Origin: Chloroflexota bacterium
Lineage (GTDB): Bacteria; Chloroflexota; UBA6077; JACQUR01
DNA length: 16,034 bases
Assembly (NCBI GenBank): GCA_016210245.1
Contig: JACQUR010000438.1
Span: 1-16,034, forward strand
Reading direction: 5' to 3'
The notes under the pieces were generated by a model. It did not search any database and was not told the DNA's origin. It saw only the letters and a program-made list of their open reading frames with translations. The translations under genes and the position numbers were made by a program. Shown here one piece after another: positions 1-7,037 of this stretch (position 1 is the first letter of the stretch; each line of letters begins with the position of its first letter).

Positions 1-143
1 CTCCCAGGGGGAGAGGGGACGCTCCCTCACTCCGACCCTCTCCCAGGGGGAGTGGGGTCGCTCCCTCACCCCGACCCACTCCCAGGGGGAGAGGGAGTGG
101 AGTCCACGTCCCCTCTCCCCCTGGGAGAGGGTCAGGGTGAGGG
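1..143. repeat. Palindromic repeat family A (CTCCCAGGGGGAG type) inside sucA
   Basis: The core is an inverted repeat with arms 63-95 and 111-143 that match at 31 of 33 positions around a 15-nt loop. Further degenerate copies of the same motif lie at 1-60, so the element is a short array that continues off the left edge. It is read in frame by sucA on the minus strand and encodes repeats of PLPLGEGR-type peptide with no stop codon. Confidence 0.9.
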
Positions 144-1942
144 CTCTCGCTCCGGCGGACAGGGACCAACGCCTCGCGGCGGCGGGCGAAGGGGCGTTCG
201 AGCTTGGGGTGGAGGTGGAAGCCGGGCGGCAAGGCCAGGAGTTGCTCGTTCAGAGCAGCCAGGGTGGCGAGCGGCACGGCGGTCTCCACCTCGACCGCCG
301 CCCCGGGGCGGCCCAGCCCGCCCTCCGGGCCGCCCGCCTCCAGACCTGCCGTGCCCGTCCGCTCGTCCGGCGAGACGCGCGCCTGGAGCGCGCGGCGAAT
401 GGCGTGCAGCCGCTCGATGGCTGTCTGGAGCATGGCCTCGGCCTCGTCCGACGTCACCAGCCCGCGCCGCGCCAGCTCCTGCGCCCATAGCTCGCGCACG
501 GTGGGGTGCCGGGCGATGCGCGCGGCCGTCAGCGGCTGGGTGAAGGCAGGCTCGTCCGTCTCGTTGTGGCCCCAGCGGCGGTAGCCCACCAGGTCGATCA
601 GCACGTCCTTGTGGTAGCGCTCGCGGTAGGCGTGAGCCAGGCGGGCCGCGGCCAGGCAGGCCTCCGGATCATCGGCATTGACGTGGATCACCGGGAGGTC
701 GAAGCCCCTGGCCGGATCGCTAGCGTACAGGGTGGAGCGGCCCAGCTCCGGGGGTGTGGTGAACCCCACCTGGTTGTTGGTGATCAGGTGGATCGTGCCG
801 CCGACGCGGTAGCCGGGCAGGCAGGAGAGGTTCAACGTCTCGGCCACACTGCCCTGTCCAGGGAAGGAGGCATCGCCGTGGACGAGCACTGCCAGCGAGG
901 CCAGCGCATCCGGGCGCGCCGGCCCGGGCTGGTCGCGACGCTCGCCGCTGGCGCGGGCCATCCCCTCGACCACGGGGGCGACGGACTCCAGGTGGCTGGG
1001 GTTGGGTACCAGCGAGACCTGCATGGCCACTTCGCGGCCGTCGCGATAGGCCGCACGGGCCCCCAGGTGGTACTTCACGTCCCCGGTCCAGCCCTCGTCG
1101 CTGCTCTCGCTCGGAGCCACGTTGGGGCGCCGGTAGCGGCCCAGGAACTCGGCGATGATCTGCTCATAGGGCTTGCCCAGCACGTGGGCCAGCACGTTCA
1201 GCCGCCCGCGATGGGCCATCCCCAGCAGCACGGCCCGGGTGCCGGCCTCCTCCGCCGCCCCGATCAGCTCGTCCAACACCGGCACCAGCATGCCCAGCCC
1301 TTCCAGGGAGAAGCGAATCTGGCCGGGGAAGGCGCGGTGCAGGAAGCGCTCGAACGCCCCGACCTCGGTCAGCCGCTCGAGCAGCTTGCGCTCGCCAATG
1401 GGCGCCCGGGGCGGACGCAAGCGTCCCGACTCCACCGCGCTGTGTAGCCAGGCCCGCTCCTCGTCGTCGGAGACGTGCTCGAACTCGTAGCCGGTGCTGC
1501 CCTGGTACACGCCGCGCAGGGCGCGGAGAGCCTCCAGGGCGCTGGCAGCCCCCTCCACCAGCGGCCCGCCGATGATGGGCGCGGGGAGCGCAGCCAGGTC
1601 GGCTTCGCTCAGGCCGTGGGTCTCTGCCCGCAGCTCCGCGTCGCCGGGCGGCTCGCCGCCCAGCGGGTCCAGGTGAGCCGCCCGGTGGCCGTGGGTCCGG
1701 ATGGCTCTGGCCAGGGCGACTGCGCCGGCGACCTGGGCCGAGCTGAGCTGTGGTGCGGCGGCGACGCGCCCATCCGGGCTCGACTCCGGCGGCACGGGGG
1801 GCGGCCCCCAGCGCTCGAAGAACGCCCGCAGCTCCGGGTCGACCGCCTGCGGGTCGGCCTGATAGAGCCCATACACGTCCTGCAGATAGGCGGCGTTCAG
1901 GCCCGAGAACTCCGCCCAGACCTGCCTCACTCGTCCGTCCAT
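1..1942 (-). CDS. sucA: 2-oxoglutarate dehydrogenase E1 component, N-terminal part (runs off left edge)
   Basis: Thiamine-diphosphate E1 subunit that decarboxylates 2-oxoglutarate and passes the succinyl group to the E2 lipoyl domain in the TCA cycle. About 647 of the usual ~930 residues are visible, read from the reverse complement. Family hallmarks are MAHRGRLNVLAHVLGKPYEQ (from residue 242), GDVKYHLG, VSLVPNPSHLESVAP, the ThDP/Mg region HGDASFPGQGSV (355 on) with NNQVGFTT (389 on), and YRRWGHNETDEP. The N-terminus (VWAEFSGLNAAYLQDVYGLY) matches the short segment seen in OGDH E1. I chose ATG at 1942, preceded by GAGAGG; an in-frame ATG at 1972 would add ten residues. From about residue 600 the frame enters a repeat (bases 1-143) encoding PHPDPLPGGEG-like peptide and stays open to the edge. 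Normally the conserved DWA-x-AE segment would follow here. sucB probably lies beyond the left edge. The identity is secure. Confidence 0.95.
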   Translation of the reverse strand, partial: MDGRVRQVWAEFSGLNAAYLQDVYGLYQADPQAVDPELRAFFERWGPPPVPPESSPDGRVAAAPQLSSAQVAGAVALARAIRTHGHRAAHLDPLGGEPPGDAELRAETHGLSEADLAALPAPIIGGPLVEGAASALEALRALRGVYQGSTGYEFEHVSDDEERAWLHSAVESGRLRPPRAPIGERKLLERLTEVGAFERFLHRAFPGQIRFSLEGLGMLVPVLDELIGAAEEAGTRAVLLGMAHRGRLNVLAHVLGKPYEQIIAEFLGRYRRPNVAPSESSDEGWTGDVKYHLGARAAYRDGREVAMQVSLVPNPSHLESVAPVVEGMARASGERRDQPGPARPDALASLAVLVHGDASFPGQGSVAETLNLSCLPGYRVGGTIHLITNNQVGFTTPPELGRSTLYASDPARGFDLPVIHVNADDPEACLAAARLAHAYRERYHKDVLIDLVGYRRWGHNETDEPAFTQPLTAARIARHPTVRELWAQELARRGLVTSDEAEAMLQTAIERLHAIRRALQARVSPDERTGTAGLEAGGPEGGLGRPGAAVEVETAVPLATLAALNEQLLALPPGFHLHPKLERPFARRREALVPVRRSESPHPDPLPGGEGTWTPLPLPLGVGRGEGATPLPLGEGRSEGASPLPLG

Positions 1943-2016
1943 GCCTCTCGCCGGACACACCGCAGTAGCCATGCCCGAGTGGTCGCTGGAGCCACGACAG
2001 GGGCAGGACTGGCCCG

Positions 2017-2045
2017 TTGTGGCCTCCCGGCACGGATGCTATACT
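2017..2045 (+). promoter_or_regulatory. Sigma-70-type promoter for the response regulator gene
   Basis: TTGTGG (2017-2022) and TATACT (2040-2045) are separated by exactly 17 nt. This places transcription start near 2052, about 75 nt before the response regulator start. It lies in the 154-nt or longer divergent gap with sucA, whose own promoter must overlap this gap but was not resolved. Confidence 0.7.
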
Positions 2046-2126
2046 CAGCCAGCCGGGAGGCACCCTGCGCGCCGGCCGAGCCGCGCTGGCGAGCCGGTGT
2101 GAGTGCCTGATCGCTGAGAGGAGAAC

Positions 2127-2822
2127 GTGGCGATTCGGGTCCTGATTGTTGACGACTCGAAGGGTGGACGCGACGGGGTCCTCCGGGCACTTCGGAGAGC
2201 CACCGACTTTGAGCTCATCGCGGCCGTCCCTTCCAGCCAGGAGGGGCTCCGGCTGGCGATGGACCTCAAGCCAGACGTCCTGGTGGCTTCGACCGGCCTC
2301 CAGCTACCCACCAGCTTCGAGTTGGCCCGCTTCCTGGGGCTGCGCATCCCCACCCTGGGTGTGCTGCTCGTGACCGAGGTCGAGAGCGACGAGGAGCTGT
2401 ATGAAGCCGTTCGGGTCGGCGCCGCCGGCTATCTCTGCCGCAGCATCGGCGCCGAGGCGCTGCTCCAGGCCATTCGGCGCGCGGCCCGGGGGGAATATCT
2501 CATCGACGACGCCGTGCTCACACACCCTCGCGTCGCGGCCCGGGTGCTGCACGAGTTCCGCGAGATCAGCGGCCTCTCCAAGGGACTGCAGCCGCTGCTG
2601 GCTCCGCTCTCACCGCGGGAGATCGAGATTCTCGACCAGGCAGCCCGCGGGAATAGCAACAAGCAGATTGCCCGGCGGCTCTCGATCAGCGACCAGACGG
2701 TGAAGAACCACATCAGCTCCATCCTGCGCAAGCTCGCGGTCAACGATCGGACCCAGGCGGTGGTCTTCGCCCTCCGCCACGGCTGGATCCGCGTGGACGA
2801 GCAGGTGAAGGGGCAGGGCTAG
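2127..2822 (+). CDS. NarL/FixJ-type response regulator with degenerate receiver
   Basis: A 231-residue cytoplasmic transcription regulator with a CheY-like receiver (about 3-120) and a LuxR-type helix-turn-helix (about 158-220: LSPREIEIL at 161, then NKQIARRLSISDQTVKNHIS). The acidic pair D9/D10 and T83 are present. The phosphoacceptor position in PDVLVAS (49-55) is serine 55 rather than aspartate, and the usual lysine in GYL-x-K is arginine 105 (GYLCRS). Phosphorylation-dependent switching is therefore unlikely in its usual form. The GTG start at 2127 has a good Shine-Dalgarno (GAGAGGAG) seven or so bases upstream. No histidine kinase is in the window, so its signal is unknown. It is transcribed divergently from sucA and reads toward the pilin gene, which has its own promoter. 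Confidence 0.92.
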   Translation: MAIRVLIVDDSKGGRDGVLRALRRATDFELIAAVPSSQEGLRLAMDLKPDVLVASTGLQLPTSFELARFLGLRIPTLGVLLVTEVESDEELYEAVRVGAAGYLCRSIGAEALLQAIRRAARGEYLIDDAVLTHPRVAARVLHEFREISGLSKGLQPLLAPLSPREIEILDQAARGNSNKQIARRLSISDQTVKNHISSILRKLAVNDRTQAVVFALRHGWIRVDEQVKGQG

Positions 2823-2863
2823 CCACTCGGGTGGTAGGCATAGCCCATTGGTACTAGTCGGTC

Positions 2864-2892
2864 TTGTCAACCCCTGGGAGGAGTGCTATACT
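2864..2892 (+). promoter_or_regulatory. Strong sigma-70-type promoter of the pilin leader
   Basis: TTGTCA (2864-2869), a 17-nt spacer, and TATACT (2887-2892) form a near-consensus promoter. The expected start of transcription is near 2899, leaving about 325 nt of leader before the Flp pilin start codon. It is the best promoter match in the window. Confidence 0.8.
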
Positions 2893-2898
2893 CGCGCC

Positions 2899-3223
2899 GC
2901 TTGAGGGCCCGCGGGTGCGCAAGGGGCGGTGCTGCGAGGCACCGCACCCAGATAGGCGGGTAGTCCCGAGAGGGGGGTGATGCCGAGCAAGCTCTGGCCT
3001 GGCAAGAGGGAGCCCTGGGGCTGGGGTAAGCCCCGCCGATCATCTTGGATCTTCTTCTGTTTGTCCCCCTTTCCCCTTCCAGCCGAGAGCGAGGAGAGTC
3101 CCGGGTAGGTGGGCCGCCTGGAGCACGCGCCCAGGCTCGACCATCAATACCGCTGCGCCACGGGAATGCCCGGGCGCAACGGCCACAGCATTCTCCCACG
3201 AATACGGTTGAAAGGAGCCTAGC
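2899..3223 (+). ncRNA. Long, apparently structured 5' leader of the flp pilin mRNA (class not recognised)
   Basis: This gene-free stretch between the predicted start site and the pilin contains several clear hairpins: CGGTGC/GCACCG (2927-2932 with 2939-2944), GGGGCT/AGCCCC (3017-3022 with 3029-3034) and GCCTGG/CCAGGC (3116-3121 with 3131-3136). A pyrimidine-rich stretch runs from about 3044 to 3080. No convincing ORF lies within it. I compared it by eye with c-di-GMP, c-di-AMP, cobalamin, SAM, FMN, TPP, lysine and fluoride riboswitch cores and found no match. It could be a regulatory leader, a separate small RNA, or simply a long untranslated region. Confidence 0.45.
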
Positions 3224-3397
3224 GTGAAGTATCTGGAAACCCTCATCGAGGCCGCGCTCGCAAGTCGAGAAGAAGGCCAGGGTCTGGTGGAGTATGGTCT
3301 GATTATCGCCCTGGTGGCCGTGCTGGCCATCGCCGGGCTGGTCATCTTCGGGCCCACGATCGCCAGCCTGCTCTCCTCCCTCGGCGGCAGCGTCTAG
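3224..3397 (+). CDS. flp: Flp/Fap-type type IVb pilin
   Basis: A 57-residue prepilin. It has a short basic/acidic leader (MKYLETLIEAALASREEG), then QGLVEYGLI and a single hydrophobic helix to about residue 50. Cleavage after G18 puts the conserved Glu at mature position +5 (E23) and Tyr at +6 (Y24), the Flp signature processed by a TadV-like prepilin peptidase. The length is typical of the family. The GTG start has an AAAGGAG Shine-Dalgarno about six bases upstream. The gene is monocistronic: its own promoter and long leader lie upstream and a strong terminator downstream. No tad assembly genes are visible, so the secretion machinery must be encoded elsewhere. Confidence 0.93.
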   Translation: MKYLETLIEAALASREEGQGLVEYGLIIALVAVLAIAGLVIFGPTIASLLSSLGGSV

Positions 3398-3410
3398 TCT
3401 CGCTGGCCAG

Positions 3411-3454
3411 GCAATAGAAAAGGCCCGCGCTCCCGCGCGGGCCTTTTCTATTGC
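3411..3454. terminator. Perfect-stem intrinsic terminator after the pilin gene
   Basis: The 20-bp arms (3411-3430 and 3435-3454) are perfectly complementary around a TCCC loop. The GC-rich upper stem GGCCCGCGC is followed by CCTTTTCTATT on the descending side, a classic intrinsic terminator. Because the A-rich and T-rich flanks mirror each other it should work in both directions. It begins 14 nt after the pilin stop. Confidence 0.93.
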
Positions 3455-3561
3455 GCCAGGACTGGCGGCAAGGTGCCTGGAAGCGGTATACGGTGGGTTC
3501 GAGGCCGCACGCAGCCGCTCGCCCGGGAGCTTCTCGATGGCTTGCTCTCCCTCCACGACTG

Positions 3562-5487
3562 ATGGCCCTTGCTGACCCCTGCGCAGACCTGTTGACCCTG
3601 TCGCGGTGGAGAGCCGTAGTGCGGGGGCTTGTCCCCCAGCGAGGCCACGTGGCGCTGACGCGCCTTGGAACGTCGCGGTGGAGGGCCGTAGTGCGGGGGC
3701 TTGTCCCCCGCTCCCCGGCGCACGGTGGCTCCAGCCGCCGGGGGCGGGGGACAAGCCCCCACACTACAGGCTTGTCGCGGCGGGCGGACGTCGCTGCCGC
3801 AGGAGTGGCAATTGCCCTGGGCGCGGGCTACGCCTGGGTGCTCACCCACTGGTTCCTGGTGCAGATCGCCTGGCGCGACGTGGGGCTCACCCTGGGCGGG
3901 GCCGAGCGGGTGCTGAACGGCCAGGTGCCGTTCCGCGACTTCTTCAGCGTCTCGGGCCCCGGGCTCTACTGGACCCTCGCGGCCGCGTTTGGCGCCTTCG
4001 GGGCCGGCACCTGGACCCTGCTGGCCTCCGTGTGGGTGGTGGGCGGGGCGCTCGGCTTGCTCGCCTGGGGGGTTGCGCGCACGCTCATGGGGCCGCTGGC
4101 GGCGCTGGCCGTGGCCAGCGCGACCGTGGGACTGACGCTCCCCTGGTGGGTGGCTCCGAGCCACCATTGGTGGACCGCGCTCTGGCTGGCCGCGGCCGCC
4201 TGGGCCGCGGCTCGGGCCGTTGCCAGCGAGGCGGGGCCGAGCCACCGCCTGCTCGCCCTCGGCGGCGCGAGCGCGGGTGTGGCCGCGCTCGGGGTGCCGC
4301 ACACCGCCGCCCTCACCGCCCTCGCCTTGAGCGCCACGGTGGCTGCGCTCCCGAGTCCGGAGTGCCGAGTGCTGAGTCCTGAGTTGCCTCCACTCAGGAC
4401 TCAGCCCGCGGCACTCCGGACTCGCTGCGGCCGGGCGGCCCTCGTCCTGGGCGCCGCAGCCGCGCCAGTCGGGGTGGCGGGCCTGGTGCTCATGCTGCAG
4501 GGGGCGTGGGACGCCGCCCTCTACGACCTGTTCACGTTCCCGCGCGAGCAGTACGCGCCCGCGCACGCCGGCATCCGGCCGTTCGCCGACCTCGTGCTGG
4601 TCCCCATCGCCTTCAGCGTCGATACCCCGCGCAAGGTGCTCGCCATGGGGCTCGCCTTCGCCGCCGCCGCGCTGGCCGTCCCCATCTTCGCGCTGGCCGG
4701 CCTCAGGAGCTGGCGGGGGATGAGGGGGCAGGCCAAACCAAGTCGACAGTCGACAGTTCACAGTTCACAGCCCGCCGGTGCCCTGTCGACTGTGAACTGT
4801 CGACTGTCGACTCAGGATAGGAGAGCGCGGGCGGCGCTGGTCGTCTGCGCCGCTGGCCTGGCCCAGTACCTGGGCGCGCTCTATCACCCGACCGTGCTCC
4901 ACTTCACCTTCGCGAGCGTGCTCCTACCCTCGGCGGCGACCTTCGCGGCCGGGGCGCTGCTGCCGCCGCGCTGGCTGCGCCCGCTGGCTCTGGCCACGGC
5001 CCTGCTGATCGGCCTCGTCTGCACCCCCTTCGGCGAGCTGTGGCTGATTGGGAGCGGCCAGACGGTTGTCCTGCCCACCCGCCGCGGCGACCTGCCCGTG
5101 GGGACCAGCGCCGACCTGGACCGGTACGCGCGCCACCAGGCCGCGGTGCTCGAAACACTCCAGGCAGCGTCCGAGCCCGGCGACGGACTGGTGGGCTATC
5201 CGGTGCTGTCGCTCTACAACTTCGTGCTGGCGCTGCCCAATCCCACCCACTTCGATGGGCTGCTGAGCGGGTACAACTCGCGCGCCCAGTTCGCCCTGGC
5301 AACCGCTGACCTGGAGCGCGCCAGACCACGTTGGGTGCTGATGGACGTCGAGGACGCAGCCGGCCTGTCTCTGGAGGCGGGCCCGCGGGCGAGCGCGGAC
5401 GGGTTCGAGCAGGCGCTGGCCCGCGACTACGCCGAGCGGCTGCGGGCCGGCAACCTGGTGCTGCTGGAGCGGAAGGGCTCCCCATGA
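3562..5487 (+). CDS. GT-C-like polytopic membrane protein (paralogue 1, carries repeat insertions)
   Basis: Multi-spanning membrane protein of about 641 residues with an extracytoplasmic C-terminal domain. It resembles GT-C (ArnT/PMT-like) glycosyltransferases that use lipid-linked sugars. WRDVGLTLGGAER (from 104) and GQVPFRDFF (120-128) follow the first hydrophobic segment, where GT-C enzymes place their catalytic acid; PSHHW, HFTF and SGQTVVLPT follow. All are shared with the next gene, a clear tandem paralogue. Compared with that paralogue, this protein has extra segments at about residues 264-288 and 394-417, each encoded by a palindromic repeat in frame. The N-terminus is uncertain. ATG 3562 has no obvious Shine-Dalgarno and the first 70 residues are repeat-encoded; TTG 3772 or GTG 3805 would better match where the paralogue begins. 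The stop overlaps the next start (ATGA). Glycosyltransferase activity is inferred, not shown. Confidence 0.8.
   Translation: MALADPCADLLTLSRWRAVVRGLVPQRGHVALTRLGTSRWRAVVRGLVPRSPAHGGSSRRGRGTSPHTTGLSRRADVAAAGVAIALGAGYAWVLTHWFLVQIAWRDVGLTLGGAERVLNGQVPFRDFFSVSGPGLYWTLAAAFGAFGAGTWTLLASVWVVGGALGLLAWGVARTLMGPLAALAVASATVGLTLPWWVAPSHHWWTALWLAAAAWAAARAVASEAGPSHRLLALGGASAGVAALGVPHTAALTALALSATVAALPSPECRVLSPELPPLRTQPAALRTRCGRAALVLGAAAAPVGVAGLVLMLQGAWDAALYDLFTFPREQYAPAHAGIRPFADLVLVPIAFSVDTPRKVLAMGLAFAAAALAVPIFALAGLRSWRGMRGQAKPSRQSTVHSSQPAGALSTVNCRLSTQDRRARAALVVCAAGLAQYLGALYHPTVLHFTFASVLLPSAATFAAGALLPPRWLRPLALATALLIGLVCTPFGELWLIGSGQTVVLPTRRGDLPVGTSADLDRYARHQAAVLETLQAASEPGDGLVGYPVLSLYNFVLALPNPTHFDGLLSGYNSRAQFALATADLERARPRWVLMDVEDAAGLSLEAGPRASADGFEQALARDYAERLRAGNLVLLERKGSP
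3601..3770. repeat. Repeat family B (GTAGTGCGGGGGCTTGTCCCC type), two direct copies and one inverted
   Basis: Two direct copies, 3601-3639 and 3673-3711, are nearly identical and spaced 72 nt apart, a multiple of three. An inverted copy occupies roughly 3740-3770, so the second and third can fold into a long hairpin. The frame of the downstream membrane protein stays open throughout and reads SRWRAVVRGLVP twice. The array lies exactly where the start of that gene should be. Confidence 0.85.
4352..4424. repeat. Palindromic repeat family C (GAGTCCTGAGT type) in paralogue 1
   Basis: Two nested perfect stems: outer arms 4352-4367 / 4409-4424 (16 bp) and inner arms 4372-4384 / 4392-4404 (13 bp), with loop TGCCTCC. 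The element is read in frame as a Ser/Pro/Arg-rich peptide and has no counterpart in the paralogous gene at 5484-7037. Confidence 0.92.
4741..4812. repeat. Palindromic repeat family D (GTCGACAGTTCACAG type) in paralogue 1
   Basis: Arms 4741-4770 and 4783-4812 are complementary at 28 of 30 positions around a 12-nt GC-rich loop. The element is read in frame as a Ser/Thr/Gln-rich peptide (QSTVHSSQ, then LSTVNCRLSTQD), in a loop between two membrane segments. It is absent from the paralogue. Confidence 0.92.
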
Positions 5488-7037
5488 AGCCCCGCGCGGG
5501 CGAGGTGGTTGCGTCACCCCGGGCCCGAGGCCTTACCCTGGCCGCGGTGGGTGTGGCGGCGCTGGCCGAGTTGGGGGTACTCAATCAGTGGGCCTTCGCG
5601 CATGTAGCGCTCCACGATGGTGGGATCATCCTGTACGGAGCGGAGCGGATGGCCAGCGGCCAGGTACCCTACCGCGACTTCTTCCATTTCTTCACTCCGG
5701 GCGCGATTGGCCTCCTGGCCGGGCTCTACTTGCTGGCCGGCACGAGCGTGGGGACGAGCTTGCTGGCTGTGGCTTTGCTTGGCCTGGGGATCGCGTTGGG
5801 CGTAGCGCTGCTGGCACAGGCGGTGGAGCTACCGCCGGGCTGGGCGGCATTGGCCGCCTGGCTGGCGCTGAACGCGAGCATCACCTGGTGGCCCACGCCC
5901 AGCCACCATTGGTTCGCTAGCCTGGCTGCGCTGGTAGGAACGCTCGCTGGGGTGCAGGCGGTCCGCAGCGGCTCGGTCGGCTGGTCGGTGGCAGCCGGGT
6001 TCCTGCTGGCCGCCACCGTCTGGTTCCTCCAATCGCGCGGGGTGCTCGTCGGCCTGCTGGTCGGCAGCGGCATAGTGGCGCTCCGCCGCGAGACGCTGCG
6101 GCCGCTGCTGGCAGGGGCGGCCATCGCGGCGCTGCCCGCGCTCGTGCTGGTGGCCCTGGTGCCGCTGCCGACGCTCTGGCAGGCGCTGGTGGTGTTCCCG
6201 CTCACCGACTACCCGGAGGCCAACCGCGCCCCCTTCCTGGCCCTGGACCTGCTGCCCTCCGCGCCGCTGGTGGACGAGGGGCGGAAGCAGATACAGGTGC
6301 TGCTCCAGCTTGGGTTCCTCTGGCTCGCCCTGCCAGGTCTGGTCGCTGCGCTGGCGCTCGCGACCCGCCGCCGAGCGAGCGGGATCGCGCTGGCGACCCT
6401 GGCGGGGATCGGAGGCGTGCTCTCGGTGCTGTATCGGCCGCTGGCAGGCCACTTCACTTTCGTCGCGCCGCTGCTGGTGGTGCCACTGGTCTGGGTCGCG
6501 CTGCAGATGAGTCGTCAGTGGCCCCTGGCCCGCGCGCTGGCGCTGGCCCTGGCCGTGGTACACGTGCTGGCGTTCGCCCCACTGCACGAGGCCTGGCTGG
6601 TGGCGAGCGGGCAGACGGTGGCGGTGCCGACGCCGCGGGGAGCGGCGCCCATCGGCACCGCGGTCGACGCAGCCGCCGCGCCCGGGGCACTGGGGCGGGT
6701 GGCCAGCCAGGTGCTGGCTCGCACGGCGCCCGGCGAGCCGGTGTTCGTCTACCCGACCCTGCCCGCCTACTACTTTCTGCTGGCTCGACCCAACCCGACC
6801 GCCTACGATTACCTGTGGCCTGGCGAGAACCCCCCGGCCCACTTCCAGGAGGTGGCGCGTGATCTCGAGCGTCTTCGGCCCCGGCTGGTGGTACTCGACC
6901 GATCGAGCGCCGACTTCGGTCTCCCGCCCGGCGTCTCCGAGGCACGCGCCTCGTACGAGCTGATGAACGCCACCTTCGACCGCCTGTATCGCCCGGTGCT
7001 GCAGGTGGGCTTCCTGGAGGTGCTGGAACTGCGATGA
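5484..7037 (+). CDS. GT-C-like polytopic membrane protein (paralogue 2, free of insertions)
   Basis: A 517-residue multi-spanning membrane protein with roughly ten or more hydrophobic segments and a soluble C-terminal stretch of about 120 residues. HDGGIILYGAER (44-55) and GQVPYRDFF (59-67) sit after the first membrane helix, at the place where GT-C glycosyltransferases keep a catalytic acid. It shares with the preceding protein PSHHW, HFTF, SGQTV-x-x-PT-x-RG, PNPT and DLER-x-RPR, showing a tandem duplication. The start ATG 5484 overlaps the previous stop (ATGA), with GGAAGG upstream, indicating translational coupling. It lacks all the repeat-encoded segments of its sister, so its shorter length is probably the ancestral form. 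Donor and acceptor are unknown; transfer of a polyprenyl-linked sugar is an inference from fold resemblance. Confidence 0.85.
   Translation: MKPRAGEVVASPRARGLTLAAVGVAALAELGVLNQWAFAHVALHDGGIILYGAERMASGQVPYRDFFHFFTPGAIGLLAGLYLLAGTSVGTSLLAVALLGLGIALGVALLAQAVELPPGWAALAAWLALNASITWWPTPSHHWFASLAALVGTLAGVQAVRSGSVGWSVAAGFLLAATVWFLQSRGVLVGLLVGSGIVALRRETLRPLLAGAAIAALPALVLVALVPLPTLWQALVVFPLTDYPEANRAPFLALDLLPSAPLVDEGRKQIQVLLQLGFLWLALPGLVAALALATRRRASGIALATLAGIGGVLSVLYRPLAGHFTFVAPLLVVPLVWVALQMSRQWPLARALALALAVVHVLAFAPLHEAWLVASGQTVAVPTPRGAAPIGTAVDAAAAPGALGRVASQVLARTAPGEPVFVYPTLPAYYFLLARPNPTAYDYLWPGENPPAHFQEVARDLERLRPRLVVLDRSSADFGLPPGVSEARASYELMNATFDRLYRPVLQVGFLEVLELR

Noticed and set aside
1..143. Vector or adapter contamination at the left edge
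   Set aside because: The motif is in frame with sucA, diverges between copies and resembles natural palindromic repeats found in many genomes.
2911..3040. c-di-GMP, c-di-AMP or fluoride riboswitch upstream of the pilin
   Set aside because: The conserved cores (GGGCAAACC/GACGCAAAGCC, GGGTGAATC, GGCTGATGAC) are not present; only general hairpin resemblance.
3091..3115. RNase P RNA-like core (GAGGAGAGTCCCGGG resembles GAGGAAAGTCCGGGC)
   Set aside because: An extra base breaks the core and the conserved partner segments needed for the P4 helix were not found downstream.
3487..3492. Promoter of the membrane operon at TATACG
   Set aside because: No acceptable -35 hexamer lies 16-18 nt upstream, so the operon promoter is left unassigned.
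3448..4761. 437-codon minus-strand open frame
   Set aside because: Antisense to the first membrane protein; composition is Gly/Arg/Pro-rich with no membrane segments or domains.
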